This document shows, piece by piece, positions 19,612 to 28,260 of a stretch of DNA of 53,137 nt. Below the pieces are notes generated by a model that was given only the letters and a program-made list of their open reading frames with translations, made no database searches and was not told the origin of the DNA. Origin of the DNA: an uncultured Adlercreutzia sp. (GTDB lineage: Bacteria; Actinomycetota; Coriobacteriia; Coriobacteriales; Eggerthellaceae). Position numbers and translations under genes: made by a program. The DNA lies in NCBI GenBank assembly GCA_902478715.1, contig CABSMC010000007.1, positions 1-53,137 of the forward strand, in the 5' to 3' direction. Every line of letters starts with the position of its first letter. Positions within the stretch are counted from its first letter, which is position 1.

Positions 19612-20574
19612 CTATTTGCGCTCGCGGACGGCGGCCTCCAGCAGCGGCACCGCCTCGAAGAGATCCGCGACGATGCCGTAGTCGGCGCCGGCGAAGATCT
19701 CCGCCTCGGGATCCTTGTTGATGGCCACGACGCACTTCGAGGCACCCATGCCGGCCATGTGCTGGATGGAGCCGGAAATGCCGCAGGCAATGTACAGCGA
19801 GGGCGCCACGGTCTTGCCCGTCTGGCCCACCTGGTACTGGATGTCGACCCAGCCCTCGTCCACGGCCGGGCGCGAGGCGCCCACGGCAGCCCCCAGGGCA
19901 TCGGCCAGAGACTCGATGACCGCGAAGCCCTCAGGCCCCTTGCAGCCGCGTCCGCCGGCCACGACGATGTCCGCCTCGGCCAGATCAACGCGCTCGGAGG
20001 CGGCGCGGGCCACGGACTGCACGATGCGGGCGAGGTCGGCTGCGTCGGCCGGGGCCGCGACGACCTCGGCGGTGCGGGAGGCGTCGGCCTCGGGCACCGG
20101 AAGCGCCTTCGGGCGCACCGTGGCCACCACGGTGGGGGCGGCTGCGGTTGCGCGCTCGATCACCTTGGCGGTGTAGGGCAGGCGCGTGAAGACGACCTCG
20201 TCGCCGGCCTCGATATCCATCACGTCCGAGAACAGCGGCGCATCCAGGGCCTCGGCCAGAAGAGGGGCCGCCACGCGAGATTCGGCGCCGTCGGCGAGCA
20301 ATACCACGGCCGGGGCGCTCTCGGCGGCCAGCCGGACCAGCGTGCGGGCCACGGCCTCGGGGGCCGGTGCGGCCTCGCTTTCCACAATCACCACGCGGTC
20401 GGCGCCCCACGAGGCGAGCGCCTTGGCGTGGCCTGCGGCGGACGCGCCCCACACGATGGCGACGACCGTCGCGCCCGCCTGGTCGGCCAGCGCCCGGGCA
20501 CCGCCCAGCATTTCGGCATTTACCTGGCGCAGCGCCTCATCGGCACCGTTGACCCCTACCCATATATCAGCCAT
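19612..20574 (-). CDS. etfA: Electron transfer flavoprotein alpha subunit
   Basis: A 320-residue ETF alpha subunit. The C-terminal FAD domain shows GGRGCKGPEGFAVIESLADALG (~210), SRPAVDEGWV, QVGQTGKTVAPSLYIACGISGSIQHMAGM (~245-270) and INKDPEAEIFAGADYGIV, all diagnostic of the alpha FAD-binding fold. The start MADIWVGV at 20572-20574 follows AGAAAGG; longer readings run through the etfB gene out of frame and are rejected. It lies 56 bases after etfB and 12 before the membrane Fe-S oxidoreductase. It is distinct from the FixB copy at 31236-32120. Confidence 0.95.
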   Translation of the reverse strand: MADIWVGVNGADEALRQVNAEMLGGARALADQAGATVVAIVWGASAAGHAKALASWGADRVVIVESEAAPAPEAVARTLVRLAAESAPAVVLLADGAESRVAAPLLAEALDAPLFSDVMDIEAGDEVVFTRLPYTAKVIERATAAAPTVVATVRPKALPVPEADASRTAEVVAAPADAADLARIVQSVARAASERVDLAEADIVVAGGRGCKGPEGFAVIESLADALGAAVGASRPAVDEGWVDIQYQVGQTGKTVAPSLYIACGISGSIQHMAGMGASKCVVAINKDPEAEIFAGADYGIVADLFEAVPLLEAAVRERK

Positions 20575-20630
20575 GAGAAAACCTTTCTCTAAAAAACCTG
20601 CGCGAACGTTGGAAGCGAATGAGCGGCGAC

Positions 20631-21398
20631 CTAGAGGACCTTCGCCTCCTCGGCCAGAAGGCGCACCGTCTCGGCGACGGCCTCGGGCGCCTCCCCCGCC
20701 ACGATGCGGCCGCCGGAGCGACCCGGCTTCAGCTCCCGGGAGACGACGGTCACCGTTGTCGGCTCGGCCGCCGCGGCAAGGTCGGCCACAGGACGCACCT
20801 CGGCGCCACGTCGCCGCGCCTGCATGACGTCGCGCACCGAGGGGTAGCGCGGCTCGGCCAGCCCCTGCTGGGCGGCCACGGCAGCGGGCAGAGGAAGGCG
20901 CGCGGTCTCCACGCCGTCGTCCACCTCGCATTCCGCAACGATGGCGTCGCCTTCCACGGAAAGACCCGTGGCCATATTCGCCAAGGGAAGCCCCATGATG
21001 GCCGCCATGCGCCCCATGACCTGGGCCGCCGCCGTGTCGCCGGACTTCCAGCCGCCCATGACGAGGTCGGCGCCCATCGTGGAGGCCGCCTCGGCGAGCA
21101 GGGCCGCGGCCTGGGCGGCGTCGCGGGCCGTCCACTGGTCGTCCTCGATGAGCACGGCCGCATCGGCACCCATGGCCAGCCCGTGGCGCACGGCCGCGAG
21201 GCAATCCTGAGAGCCAAGCGTCAGCAAGGTAACGGTGCCACCCAGCTCTTCTTTCAGCTGCACGGCGCGCTCCACGGCGAACTCGCTGTAGGGATCGATG
21301 ACCATGGTCTGGCCCGTTAGCTCCACCTCTCCGGCCCCGTCAAGCGCTATGACGGCCTCGGTGTCCACCACCTGCTTCACGCAAACGACGATGTTCAT
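20631..21398 (-). CDS. etfB: Electron transfer flavoprotein beta subunit
   Basis: A 255-residue ETF beta subunit. It begins MNIVVCVKQVVDTE, typical of the family, with DPYSEFAVERAVQLKE (~35) and the beta-family signature region AVAAQQGLAEPRYPSVRDVMQA (~170). The C-terminus reaches over the alpha subunit in known structures. It is the first gene of the operon etfB-etfA-Fe-S oxidoreductase-NUDIX-MBL. The upstream region holds GGGACAGA-type repeats, so regulation is likely through that site. Confidence 0.95.
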   Translation of the reverse strand: MNIVVCVKQVVDTEAVIALDGAGEVELTGQTMVIDPYSEFAVERAVQLKEELGGTVTLLTLGSQDCLAAVRHGLAMGADAAVLIEDDQWTARDAAQAAALLAEAASTMGADLVMGGWKSGDTAAAQVMGRMAAIMGLPLANMATGLSVEGDAIVAECEVDDGVETARLPLPAAVAAQQGLAEPRYPSVRDVMQARRRGAEVRPVADLAAAAEPTTVTVVSRELKPGRSGGRIVAGEAPEAVAETVRLLAEEAKVL

Positions 21399-21680
21399 CT
21401 CATCCCTTTCACCCGTATACGGTCTCTTAAGGGTAATTTTACGGAAGGTCCTTTACGCGCAACACCACTACTCCCCCGCTTTTGTCCGCACCATACGGAC
21501 GTATCTTTCTATCTGTCCCAAAATGCACAAAGCCCCGATCGTCCGCAATGGGACAGATCAGGACTTTCTGGGAGTTATTGGAAGTTCTTATGCCCTTATA
21601 AGGGACGTTCTGTCCCTCAGGGCGCGGCTACAACCCGCAACCAATGGCCGCCAGAGCGCGGCTCGGCCGAGCGACCGGAT
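21399..21680. promoter_or_regulatory. etfB upstream region with paired ATCTGTCCCA boxes
   Basis: Contains ATCTGTCCCA (21511-21520) and its exact complement TGGGACAGAT (21549-21558), separated by 28 bases. It also has AGGGAC-GTTCT-GTCCCT (21601-21617) and GTCCG-CACCATA-CGGAC near 21485-21503. These are likely protein-binding sites controlling etfB. No gene is seen; coaD ends just beyond. Confidence 0.6.
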
Positions 21681-22175
21681 CTACTGGGCCGCATGCAGCT
21701 CGGCGTAGCGCTTGACGAGGGCCTCGTTCACGCAGGGCGGCACGAACTGGGACACATCCCCGCCGAGCGAGGCGATCTCGCGCACGATGGAAGACGACAG
21801 GTACATGTGCTGCGGCGTCGACATGATGAACAGCGTCTCCAGCTCCTTGTCCAGCTGGTAGTTGAGCGCCGTCATCTGGAACTCGTACTCGAAGTCGGTG
21901 ATGGCGCGCAGCCCCTTCACCACAGCCTGGGCGCCCATGCGACGGGCGAAGTCGACGAGCAGCTCGTCGAAAGGCTCGACGCGCACGTTGGGCAAATCGC
22001 GCGTGACCTCCTTCACAAGGGCCACTCGCTCCTCGAGGGAGAAGAGCGGCTTTTTCTTCGCAGAGACAGCCACAGCAACGATGACCTCGTCGACAAGCTG
22101 GGCGGCACGGCTGATAACGTCGAGATGTCCGGCGGTGATGGGGTCGAAGGTGCCGGGGGTAAGCGCACGTTTCAC
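21681..22175 (-). CDS. coaD: Phosphopantetheine adenylyltransferase
   Basis: A 164-residue enzyme of CoA synthesis that transfers AMP from ATP to 4'-phosphopantetheine. The nucleotidyltransferase motif TPGTFDPITAGHLDV (~6) and the second ATP motif YLSSSIVRE (~125) are clear, with VKGLRAITDFEYEFQM (~85), strongly conserved in CoaD. The length is as usual. Translation begins at GTG (22173-22175), with GGGAG upstream. It is a housekeeping gene within an island of CoA-thioester metabolism. It is divergent from the MetH-activation-like gene. Confidence 0.96.
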   Translation of the reverse strand: MKRALTPGTFDPITAGHLDVISRAAQLVDEVIVAVAVSAKKKPLFSLEERVALVKEVTRDLPNVRVEPFDELLVDFARRMGAQAVVKGLRAITDFEYEFQMTALNYQLDKELETLFIMSTPQHMYLSSSIVREIASLGGDVSQFVPPCVNEALVKRYAELHAAQ

Positions 22176-22512
22176 GGCGGCTCCCTTTCTCTTAACGGCG
22201 GCCGCGCAAGGCGGCTCGAACGACTTGGCTCCGACGCGCGGGCGCGCCAGATGCTCCTTGGAAGTTTACACGATGCGCAGCGCCCCTTCTCCCAGGATTC
22301 GAAAAAGGGCCGGCGCACCGCTCGAGAGCCATTGTAGAAAAGACCGCTACGGCATTATATAGACATATTCGTAAATCTGTCCCATTAATTCGTCCGAAAT
22401 ACGATCAATCTTACCAATACTTATTCAATAGCATCCCAATTCATCGGATTCATTGATAGAATAGTCCCAGAGAAGAGATACCGCTTGAATCATTGGAAGA
22501 ATCGAGGCGGCC
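22176..22512. promoter_or_regulatory. Divergent region between coaD and MetH-activation-like gene
   Basis: 337 bases with no gene. The half near the plus-strand gene is AT-rich and carries ATCTGTCCCAT (22375-22385), the same box as before etfB and tetR, followed by TTCGTC. The coaD-proximal half is GC-rich without clear signals. Confidence 0.5.
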
Positions 22513-23286
22513 ATGCAAGTACACGTCATCCATGAAATCGACTGCTCCGTCGAGCGGATCGATCCTGCCGTCGTCGAGGCTTTCCTCGACGCCGAGCTCT
22601 CCGACGATCCCATGCTCGCCGACTCCATCTGTGCCATGGCGGACGCCATGAGCGCCGAGCTGCATCCGCGCGGGGTCTACAAGCTGTTCAATCCCGCCAT
22701 CTGCACCCTGCCGCCGAAGTACACCGAGCCTGCCATCAAGCTCGTGGGCACGCTGGCGGTGCTCTACGGCAGCGCCGCCTACGAGCGCATGAGCGAGGCG
22801 GAGCACACGGCCATGGTCGTCTCCACGGTCGGCACCGACGAGGAGATCGGTCGCCTTCGCGAGCGCCTCGTGAAAAGCGACATGGACGCCTTGCTCTTCG
22901 ATGCCTGCCTGGAGGCCATGGCCTCCCTGGCTGCTGACAAGCTGGCCGAGGCCGTGGCCGACGACGCCCACGAGCGCGGGCTCCACCGGGGCAGCACCTT
23001 GGAGACCGGCGTCGAGGACTTCCCCCTCACCATGAACACAACGCTCGCCTTCTTCACCCAAACCGAGAAGCGCTTGGGGCTCACCGCCGCCGAGGACGGC
23101 ACGCCGTCGGATCGCTGGAGCACCTGGGGCGTCATCGGCCTGTACAACGAGACTCAGAAGAAGCGCCGCGGCTGCGCCTACTGCCACAACGTGCGCACCT
23201 GCACCATCCGCAAGATCGGCATGACCTGCCACGGCCGCCGAACTAGAAAGAAGGCAAAGCCCACCCCTTCCGCTGACCAGCAGTAA
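22513..23286 (+). CDS. MetH activation-domain-like protein with C-terminal Cys motif
   Basis: A 257-residue protein, not part of a methionine synthase. The middle (HTAMVVSTVGTDEEIGRLRERL, ~100) and the stretch GVEDFPLTMNTTLAFFTQTEKRLGLT (~175-200) resemble the B12-dependent methionine synthase activation fold found as stand-alone proteins in anaerobes, where the pattern is 'GygDfPLs.q..l...l...r.IG'. The C-terminus carries GCAYCHNVRTCTIRKIGMTCHGR, four Cys that could bind a metal or Fe-S cluster. A role in corrinoid-enzyme activation or S-adenosylmethionine sensing is inference; no corrinoid protein lies nearby. It is followed by a terminator. Confidence 0.55.
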   Translation: MQVHVIHEIDCSVERIDPAVVEAFLDAELSDDPMLADSICAMADAMSAELHPRGVYKLFNPAICTLPPKYTEPAIKLVGTLAVLYGSAAYERMSEAEHTAMVVSTVGTDEEIGRLRERLVKSDMDALLFDACLEAMASLAADKLAEAVADDAHERGLHRGSTLETGVEDFPLTMNTTLAFFTQTEKRLGLTAAEDGTPSDRWSTWGVIGLYNETQKKRRGCAYCHNVRTCTIRKIGMTCHGRRTRKKAKPTPSADQQ

Positions 23287-23303
23287 TCGACCTCACGAAC
23301 CTT

Positions 23304-23331
23304 AAAGGGCACCGACAGGTGCCCTTTTTCT
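23304..23331 (+). terminator. Terminator after MetH-activation-like gene
   Basis: AAAGGGCACC (23304-23313), GACA loop, GGTGCCCTTT (23318-23327), then TTTC. Confidence 0.88.
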
Positions 23332-23387
23332 GCATCTCATTTCACTGGTTCAAAGCACTCGGGATGCTGCTCGCCGCCCCCCTGCGC

Positions 23388-23581
23388 GCGCTCCGGAAGG
23401 TGCTGCTCGCCGACCTCTGCGCGCCCTCCGGAGAACGCGGCCGTTAAGAAATAGCTTCCACTTCAGCAGCAACGATGCCGGGACGGTACCGACTGATGTG
23501 CGTCATCTTCGCTATTTCTTTTGCCGCGTTCGCAGGAGGAAAAAGCGCGCAGCGGGCGGCGAGCAGCACCTTCCGGAGCGC
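23388..23581. repeat. Long imperfect inverted repeat element
   Basis: The arms 23388-23455 and 23511-23581 are complementary. The outer 25 bases (23388-23412 with 23557-23581) match perfectly, and the inner parts match with short insertions, ending in GAAATAGC/GCTATTTC. A further partial copy of the arm lies at about 23363-23390. The 55-base centre has no gene. Such structure is typical of a non-autonomous repeat or a structured RNA. Confidence 0.65.
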
Positions 23582-23603
23582 TTCCCCCAGGTCGATTCCA
23601 AGC

Positions 23604-23633
23604 AAAAAAGGGACCCGCATGCGCAGGTCCCTT
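23604..23633 (-). terminator. Terminator of the minus-strand ACAD gene
   Basis: AAGGGACC (23608-23615) and GGTCCCTT (23626-23633) form the stem. On the minus strand a run of T (23609-23604) follows. Confidence 0.8.
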
Positions 23634-23660
23634 CCATCCGAGTTGTATCGCAGGAGCGAT

Positions 23661-24842
23661 TTAGATGGTCCAGAGGTAATCCGGATCCTCGGCAGCCTTG
23701 GCGTACTCCTTGAGGATGCCACGGCCGGAGATGTGCACCATGATCTCGACGGTGCCGCCGCCGATCTGGAAGCCGCGGCAGTCGAGCATGAGGCGGGAGA
23801 CGCGGGTCTCGTCGGTGAAGCCGAGGCCGCCCATGAGCTGCAGGGCGCGGGAGCAGCAGTCGGTGAGCGCCGGGGCGCCGTAGCGCTTCAGCATGGCGGC
23901 GTCGTTGTTCACCGGGATGCCGTTGTCCATCTTCCAGCAGGTGCGGTACAGGAAGTTACGGGTGTTGGTGAGCTCGATCTGCATCTCGACGATATGCTCC
24001 TGCACGAGCTGGAAGGTCTTGATGCCCTTGCCGAACTGCTGGCGCTCGTTGGTCCAGGCGCAGGCGTCGTCCATGGCGGCCTGGGCCTCGCCGAGCAGCT
24101 CCGCCAGAAGCACGCAGCGCTCCCACTCGAAGTTCTTCATGAGCTGCAGGAAGCCCTTGCCCTCGATGCCGAGCAGCGCCGACTCGTCAACCACGACGTC
24201 GTCGAAGATGACCTTGGAGAAGGGCATGATCTGCATGCCGATCTTGTTCAAGGGCTCGATGGTCACGCCCTTGGCGTTGGCCGGCACGAGGTACATGGAC
24301 ATCTGCTTGTTCTCGGGAGAGGGGTCCTCGTTCTTGCAGACCACGATGAAGCCGTCGGAGTTCTCACCAGAGGTCACCCAGGTCTTGGTGCCGTTGATGT
24401 GGATCTTGCCGTCCTTCTTGGTGGCCGTCGTCGTCATGTACTGGTTGGCGGAACCGGCCTCGGGCTCGGAGATGGCCAGGCAGTACGGCGGGTAGCCGTT
24501 CTCCTTGTAGTAGTCAACGGCGTACTGGATCTGCTCGGGGGTGCCGAACTCGACCATGTCGAACATGATGAGCAGGTTGGGAGCCATGGGGATGTTGCCG
24601 CCGCAGTGGTTCAGCTCTTCGATGATCATGGCCATGGTCTGATGGTCGACGGGCTTTCCACCGTACTCCTCGGGCAGGCCGTACATTCCCCAACCGTCGT
24701 CGACCCACGCCTTGGCGATCTCGGGGGCGATGCCGCGGTTCTTATAGCCGGCAGCGATGGCCTCCTCGGTCAGGTGCTTCTTGCCCCACTCGCGGATGCC
24801 GCGCTTGATCTCGAGCTGCTGCTGGGAATAGCTGAAATCCAT
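23661..24842 (-). CDS. Acyl-CoA dehydrogenase, CaiA/LCAD-like
   Basis: A 393-residue FAD enzyme. It has AISEPEAGSANQY (~130), NGTKTWVTSGENSDG (~155), ERQQFGKGIKTFQ (~255) and QLMGGLGFTDETRVSRLMLDCRGFQIGGGTVEIM (~340-370). At the usual catalytic position Gly replaces Glu (IGGGT in place of YEGT), as in LCAD/isovaleryl types, where the base lies earlier; Glu in NFEWERC (~228) fits that place. So it is probably active, with a branched or bulky substrate (inference). AAGGAGG precedes the ATG. It is 118 bases downstream of the BaiCD-type reductase on the same strand, suggesting a shared pathway. Confidence 0.9.
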   Translation of the reverse strand: MDFSYSQQQLEIKRGIREWGKKHLTEEAIAAGYKNRGIAPEIAKAWVDDGWGMYGLPEEYGGKPVDHQTMAMIIEELNHCGGNIPMAPNLLIMFDMVEFGTPEQIQYAVDYYKENGYPPYCLAISEPEAGSANQYMTTTATKKDGKIHINGTKTWVTSGENSDGFIVVCKNEDPSPENKQMSMYLVPANAKGVTIEPLNKIGMQIMPFSKVIFDDVVVDESALLGIEGKGFLQLMKNFEWERCVLLAELLGEAQAAMDDACAWTNERQQFGKGIKTFQLVQEHIVEMQIELTNTRNFLYRTCWKMDNGIPVNNDAAMLKRYGAPALTDCCSRALQLMGGLGFTDETRVSRLMLDCRGFQIGGGTVEIMVHISGRGILKEYAKAAEDPDYLWTI

Positions 24843-24960
24843 TTCTTCCTCCTTTAAGGAACGTTGCCTTTATTCAAAACGCCTGCGCGTTTGAACCAAA
24901 TTGGGAAAGCGGGCGCCGCGCCGTTTCAACCCGACGCCCGCAACCGGGGATACGCCCGAT

Positions 24961-27042
24961 TTAGATGGCCATGGAGGCCTGGTAACCGCCCTTGACGGCC
25001 TCGAGGGTGCGGTACACCTTGCCGGCCGGCGTGGTGGCGTCGCCGATGAGCTTGGCGTGCGGCCACACCTTCACGATCTCGTCGTACAGGTCGGTGTTCT
25101 GCTCGACGCCGAGGGAGGTCAGCACGGTGTCGCACTCGATGAGCTGCTCCTCGCCGGTCTCGACGTTCTTCACCTTGGCGCCCTTCTTGGTCACCTCGAT
25201 GAGCTCGGTGAGCGGCATCAGGTGCACGCCCTTCTTCTTGAGCAGGTTGATGGTGGGGTTCTTATCGATGATGCCGATGCCGTTGCCGAGCTTCTTGGCC
25301 GGGTCGATCACCCAGATCTCGCGACCGTCGCACATGGCCTCGGCCACTTCCAGGCCGGCGAAGCCGCCACCCACGACCACCACGCGCTTGCCCACGATGG
25401 CGGTCGGGCCGCTCTTCATGTTCAGGCCCATGCGCATGAACCCGACGGTGCCGCCCTGGGCCTTAATGGCCGCCACGGCCGCCTTCCAGATCATGCCCTT
25501 GCCCTCGGGCACGATGCCGTTGCACATGGCCTTGATGTCCTCGGACTTCACGACGTTCTTGCCGTCGATGCCGGGCACGTCGATGGGGATGATGCCGCCG
25601 CCGGGCGAGACAATGACCTGGTCGGGGTTCAGAGCGCGCAGGGTGTCCACGTCAACCTTGGTGTTCAGCTTGATCTCGATGTTGGGATGAAGCTTCATCT
25701 CCTCGTTCCAGTAGGAGACCAAAGGCTCGATGTTGGCGTTGAGCACCTGGGCCATGGTCAGCAGGCCGGCGAGTTTGTCGGACTTCTCAAGCACGGTCAC
25801 CTTGTGCCCGCGCTCGGCCGCCACGCGGGCCGCCTCCAGGCCGCCTGGGCCGGCGCCCACGACGGCGACGTGCTGCTTCTCGGTGGCGGGCTTGTTCTGG
25901 GGCAGGCCCACTTCCACGCCCTCCCACACGTTCGCGTTCACCGAGCACTGGCAGGGCTTGCCGATGAAGATGTTGTCCAGGCAGCGGGAGCACACGATGC
26001 AGGGACGCACCTGCTCCGGACGGCCCTCCTCCACCTTGCGGGCGGTATCGGGATCGGCGATGAACTGGCGCGCCATGCCGACCGCGTCGCCGTAGCCCTC
26101 GGTGACGACCTTCTCGCACATATCGAGCGTGTTGATGCGGGTGCCGGGGAAGACAGGCTTGCTGGTCACGGTCTTCACCTGCTTCGCGAGGTCGATGAAC
26201 TCGCCCTCGGGCACGATCTGGTTGGCCACGGGGCGGGGCGCCTCGTGGAAGCCGGCCTGCACGGACCAGGCGTCAACGCCGTGGGCCTCGATGATCGGGA
26301 TGAGCTCGAGGGTGTCGGCGATGCGGTTGCCGTCGGGCATGAGGTCGTCGGCGGAGATGCGCACGAGAATCGGCATGTCGTCGCCGCAGGTCTTGTGAAT
26401 CTCGTCGATGATCTCGCAGAGGAAGCGGGCGCGGTTCTCGGCCGATCCGCCGTACTCGTCGGTGCGGTGGTTGGAGTACTTGGAAAGGAAGCGCATCACC
26501 ATGTAGCCGATGCCCGCGTGGATCTCGATGATGTCGATGCCGGCATCCTTGCAGCGGCGGGCGGCCTGGCCGTACTGCTTGACGACCTCGGCGATCTCCT
26601 CTTTGGTGTACTCGCGCTCGGGCATGCCCACGAACGGGCCGGAGGGCACGTCCTTGGAAGGAGCGTAGGACAAAAGCGGATCGTCGCCAGAGGCACGCCA
26701 CTCGTAGCAGAGCTGGAGCTGGGCGGCAACCTTGGATCCGTGCTTGTGGCACACCTCGGCGATGCGCTGGAAGCCGGGGATGAACTCATCGTCCCAGCAT
26801 CCGCAGGCGCCGGTGGTCGTGTGGTACTTCGGCTCGGTGCCGAAGCAGTCGCACACGTAGCACGACCCGATCTCGATCAGACCGGCATGGCCCTTTGCGC
26901 GCTGCTCGTAAAAGTCCACCAAGTCGTCGGTCACGTGGTAGTTGTCCACCTTCTCGATGGTCATCGGCAGCATCACGAAACGGTTGCGCAGCTCGACATT
27001 GCCGATCTTAAACGGCTCCACCAGTTTCTGGTACTTCGCCAC
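24961..27042 (-). CDS. NADH:flavin oxidoreductase, FadH/BaiCD/BaiH family
   Basis: A 693-residue FMN/[4Fe-4S]/FAD enzyme. An Old Yellow Enzyme barrel comes first (KLVEPFKIGNVELRNRFVM at residue 5; HAGIGYMVMRFLSKYSNHRTDEYGGSAENRARF at ~180-210). The cluster motif CIVCSRCLDN...CQCSVN follows (~345-362). An FAD domain VAVVGAGPGGLEAARVAAERGH (~382) and an NAD(H) domain VVVVGGGFAGLEVAEA (~540) complete it. The order matches 2,4-dienoyl-CoA reductase FadH and the bile-acid enzymes BaiCD and BaiH, so reduction of an enone or dienoyl-CoA is expected. Start is GTG at 27040-27042 with AAAGGAG 7 bases before. A hairpin lies in the gap to the ACAD gene. Confidence 0.9.
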   Translation of the reverse strand: MAKYQKLVEPFKIGNVELRNRFVMLPMTIEKVDNYHVTDDLVDFYEQRAKGHAGLIEIGSCYVCDCFGTEPKYHTTTGACGCWDDEFIPGFQRIAEVCHKHGSKVAAQLQLCYEWRASGDDPLLSYAPSKDVPSGPFVGMPEREYTKEEIAEVVKQYGQAARRCKDAGIDIIEIHAGIGYMVMRFLSKYSNHRTDEYGGSAENRARFLCEIIDEIHKTCGDDMPILVRISADDLMPDGNRIADTLELIPIIEAHGVDAWSVQAGFHEAPRPVANQIVPEGEFIDLAKQVKTVTSKPVFPGTRINTLDMCEKVVTEGYGDAVGMARQFIADPDTARKVEEGRPEQVRPCIVCSRCLDNIFIGKPCQCSVNANVWEGVEVGLPQNKPATEKQHVAVVGAGPGGLEAARVAAERGHKVTVLEKSDKLAGLLTMAQVLNANIEPLVSYWNEEMKLHPNIEIKLNTKVDVDTLRALNPDQVIVSPGGGIIPIDVPGIDGKNVVKSEDIKAMCNGIVPEGKGMIWKAAVAAIKAQGGTVGFMRMGLNMKSGPTAIVGKRVVVVGGGFAGLEVAEAMCDGREIWVIDPAKKLGNGIGIIDKNPTINLLKKKGVHLMPLTELIEVTKKGAKVKNVETGEEQLIECDTVLTSLGVEQNTDLYDEIVKVWPHAKLIGDATTPAGKVYRTLEAVKGGYQASMAI

Positions 27043-27454
27043 GGCTAAACTCCTTTCAATTACTTCCCCACAGGTTTCAAGGGTATTAGGTATGATTTCA
27101 AGCTTTTGACCATGTTGCCTTCTCATGATCCTCGCATTTGGAAATCTCTACCCAATTTGACTTGCTTTGTCCGCCTTTCGAAGCGCCGACCGAGCTGAAG
27201 TCTCCTCGTGACTCTTATTCTACGGAGATTGTTTTGCTTTACGATGGACAGATTTATCTATCTGTGTAGTACTTCATAGGCAAATCTTCATCATCCATAG
27301 GCATTTGCCGCATAAGTAGCCGTTTTGACCCCGTTAAATAGGCGCAACTAACCGAGTCATCGGCAATTCCATTGCCCATTTCGTTTTATCTGTCCCATAT
27401 TTCTTCGAAAGATCCTATAATGAGCGCAACGGAAGAGAATTGAAGGAGGAACCC
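27043..27454. promoter_or_regulatory. Divergent region between BaiCD-type reductase and tetR
   Basis: 412 AT-rich bases without a gene. ACAGAT-TTATCT-ATCTGT (27248-27265) is an inverted repeat suited to a TetR dimer. ATCTGTCCCAT (27388-27398) recurs before other genes. TATAAT (27416-27421) is a good -10 for tetR, and the ATCTGTCCCAT box ends 17 bases upstream of it, that is on its -35 position. Confidence 0.6.
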
Positions 27455-28108
27455 ATGAACGCGCTTTCCACCATGTTGCTCATCTCCGACGCCTTCGTGG
27501 AGCTGTGCGACGAGATGCCCCTGCGCAAGGTGTCCATCAGCGATATCGTCGAGCGCACGGGGAAGAACCGCAAGACCTTCTACTACCACTTCGAGAACAA
27601 GGACCGCCTCATCATCTGGATCTTCCGCTACGACATGGGCCAGTGCCTAAAGCAGCACTTCTCCGAGTCGGTGCTCCTCTACGACGACGACCCGGAGGAT
27701 CCCACCTCGCGATTCCCCTACTATATTACCCAGAAGTCCGGCGTGCGCTCGCTCGACCACGCCGAGTTCTTCCAGTGCTTCGCCGAGGTGCTGGAGGGGC
27801 GCCGCAACTTCTACCGCCAGGCGCTCGTGGACAACGGCCCCTACTCGCTGCGCAACTACCTGTACGCGCTGTATCTGGCGGCCATGAAGCGGGACATCGA
27901 CATCATTTTGTCCAACCGCTACCTGCCGAAGGACAACATCGACTTTCTGGCCGAGTTCTACACCTGTGCCTTCCTCTACTACTACATCCGCCGCTGCGAC
28001 GCCCGCGGCGTCGAGTCCATCGGCGGTCAGGCCGGCCCCTTCGCCAACATCATCCACAGCTCCCTCGAAAACGAGATCAAGGAAGCCCAGATGCGGCGCA
28101 ATTTGTAG
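27455..28108 (+). CDS. TetR-family regulator (DhaS-like)
   Basis: A 217-residue protein with an N-terminal TetR helix-turn-helix: RKVSISDIVERTGKNRKTFYYHFENKDRLIIWIF (~25-60), where the tyrosine-rich FYYHF is typical. The C-terminal all-helical domain with many Tyr and Phe (FLAEFYTCAFLYYYIRRC) would bind an acyl or aromatic ligand. GAAGGAGG precedes the ATG at 27455. It is divergent from the BaiCD-type reductase and 152 bases upstream of an ACAD, so it is the probable regulator of one or both, and of itself, through the palindrome at 27248-27265 (inference). Confidence 0.88.
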   Translation: MNALSTMLLISDAFVELCDEMPLRKVSISDIVERTGKNRKTFYYHFENKDRLIIWIFRYDMGQCLKQHFSESVLLYDDDPEDPTSRFPYYITQKSGVRSLDHAEFFQCFAEVLEGRRNFYRQALVDNGPYSLRNYLYALYLAAMKRDIDIILSNRYLPKDNIDFLAEFYTCAFLYYYIRRCDARGVESIGGQAGPFANIIHSSLENEIKEAQMRRNL

Positions 28109-28260
28109 AAGTAGGCCCCTTCCATAGCTTTTGCCTATTTTCCATTGGAAATTTTCGGGCGGTTTCTATTGGACGAACCTCAAGACGGGCTGTCAAACTG
28201 TTCATCAGGGTATACGCGCCCGCGCGCGATGGCACGGGCACACGATCACGAGGAGGCTTT

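Noticed and set aside
27505..28260. N-terminal extension of the ACAD gene through tetR (reading from 27505)
   Set aside because: The extension is the out-of-frame shadow of tetR; the ACAD has a good AGGAGG site before ATG 28261 and a normal length from there.
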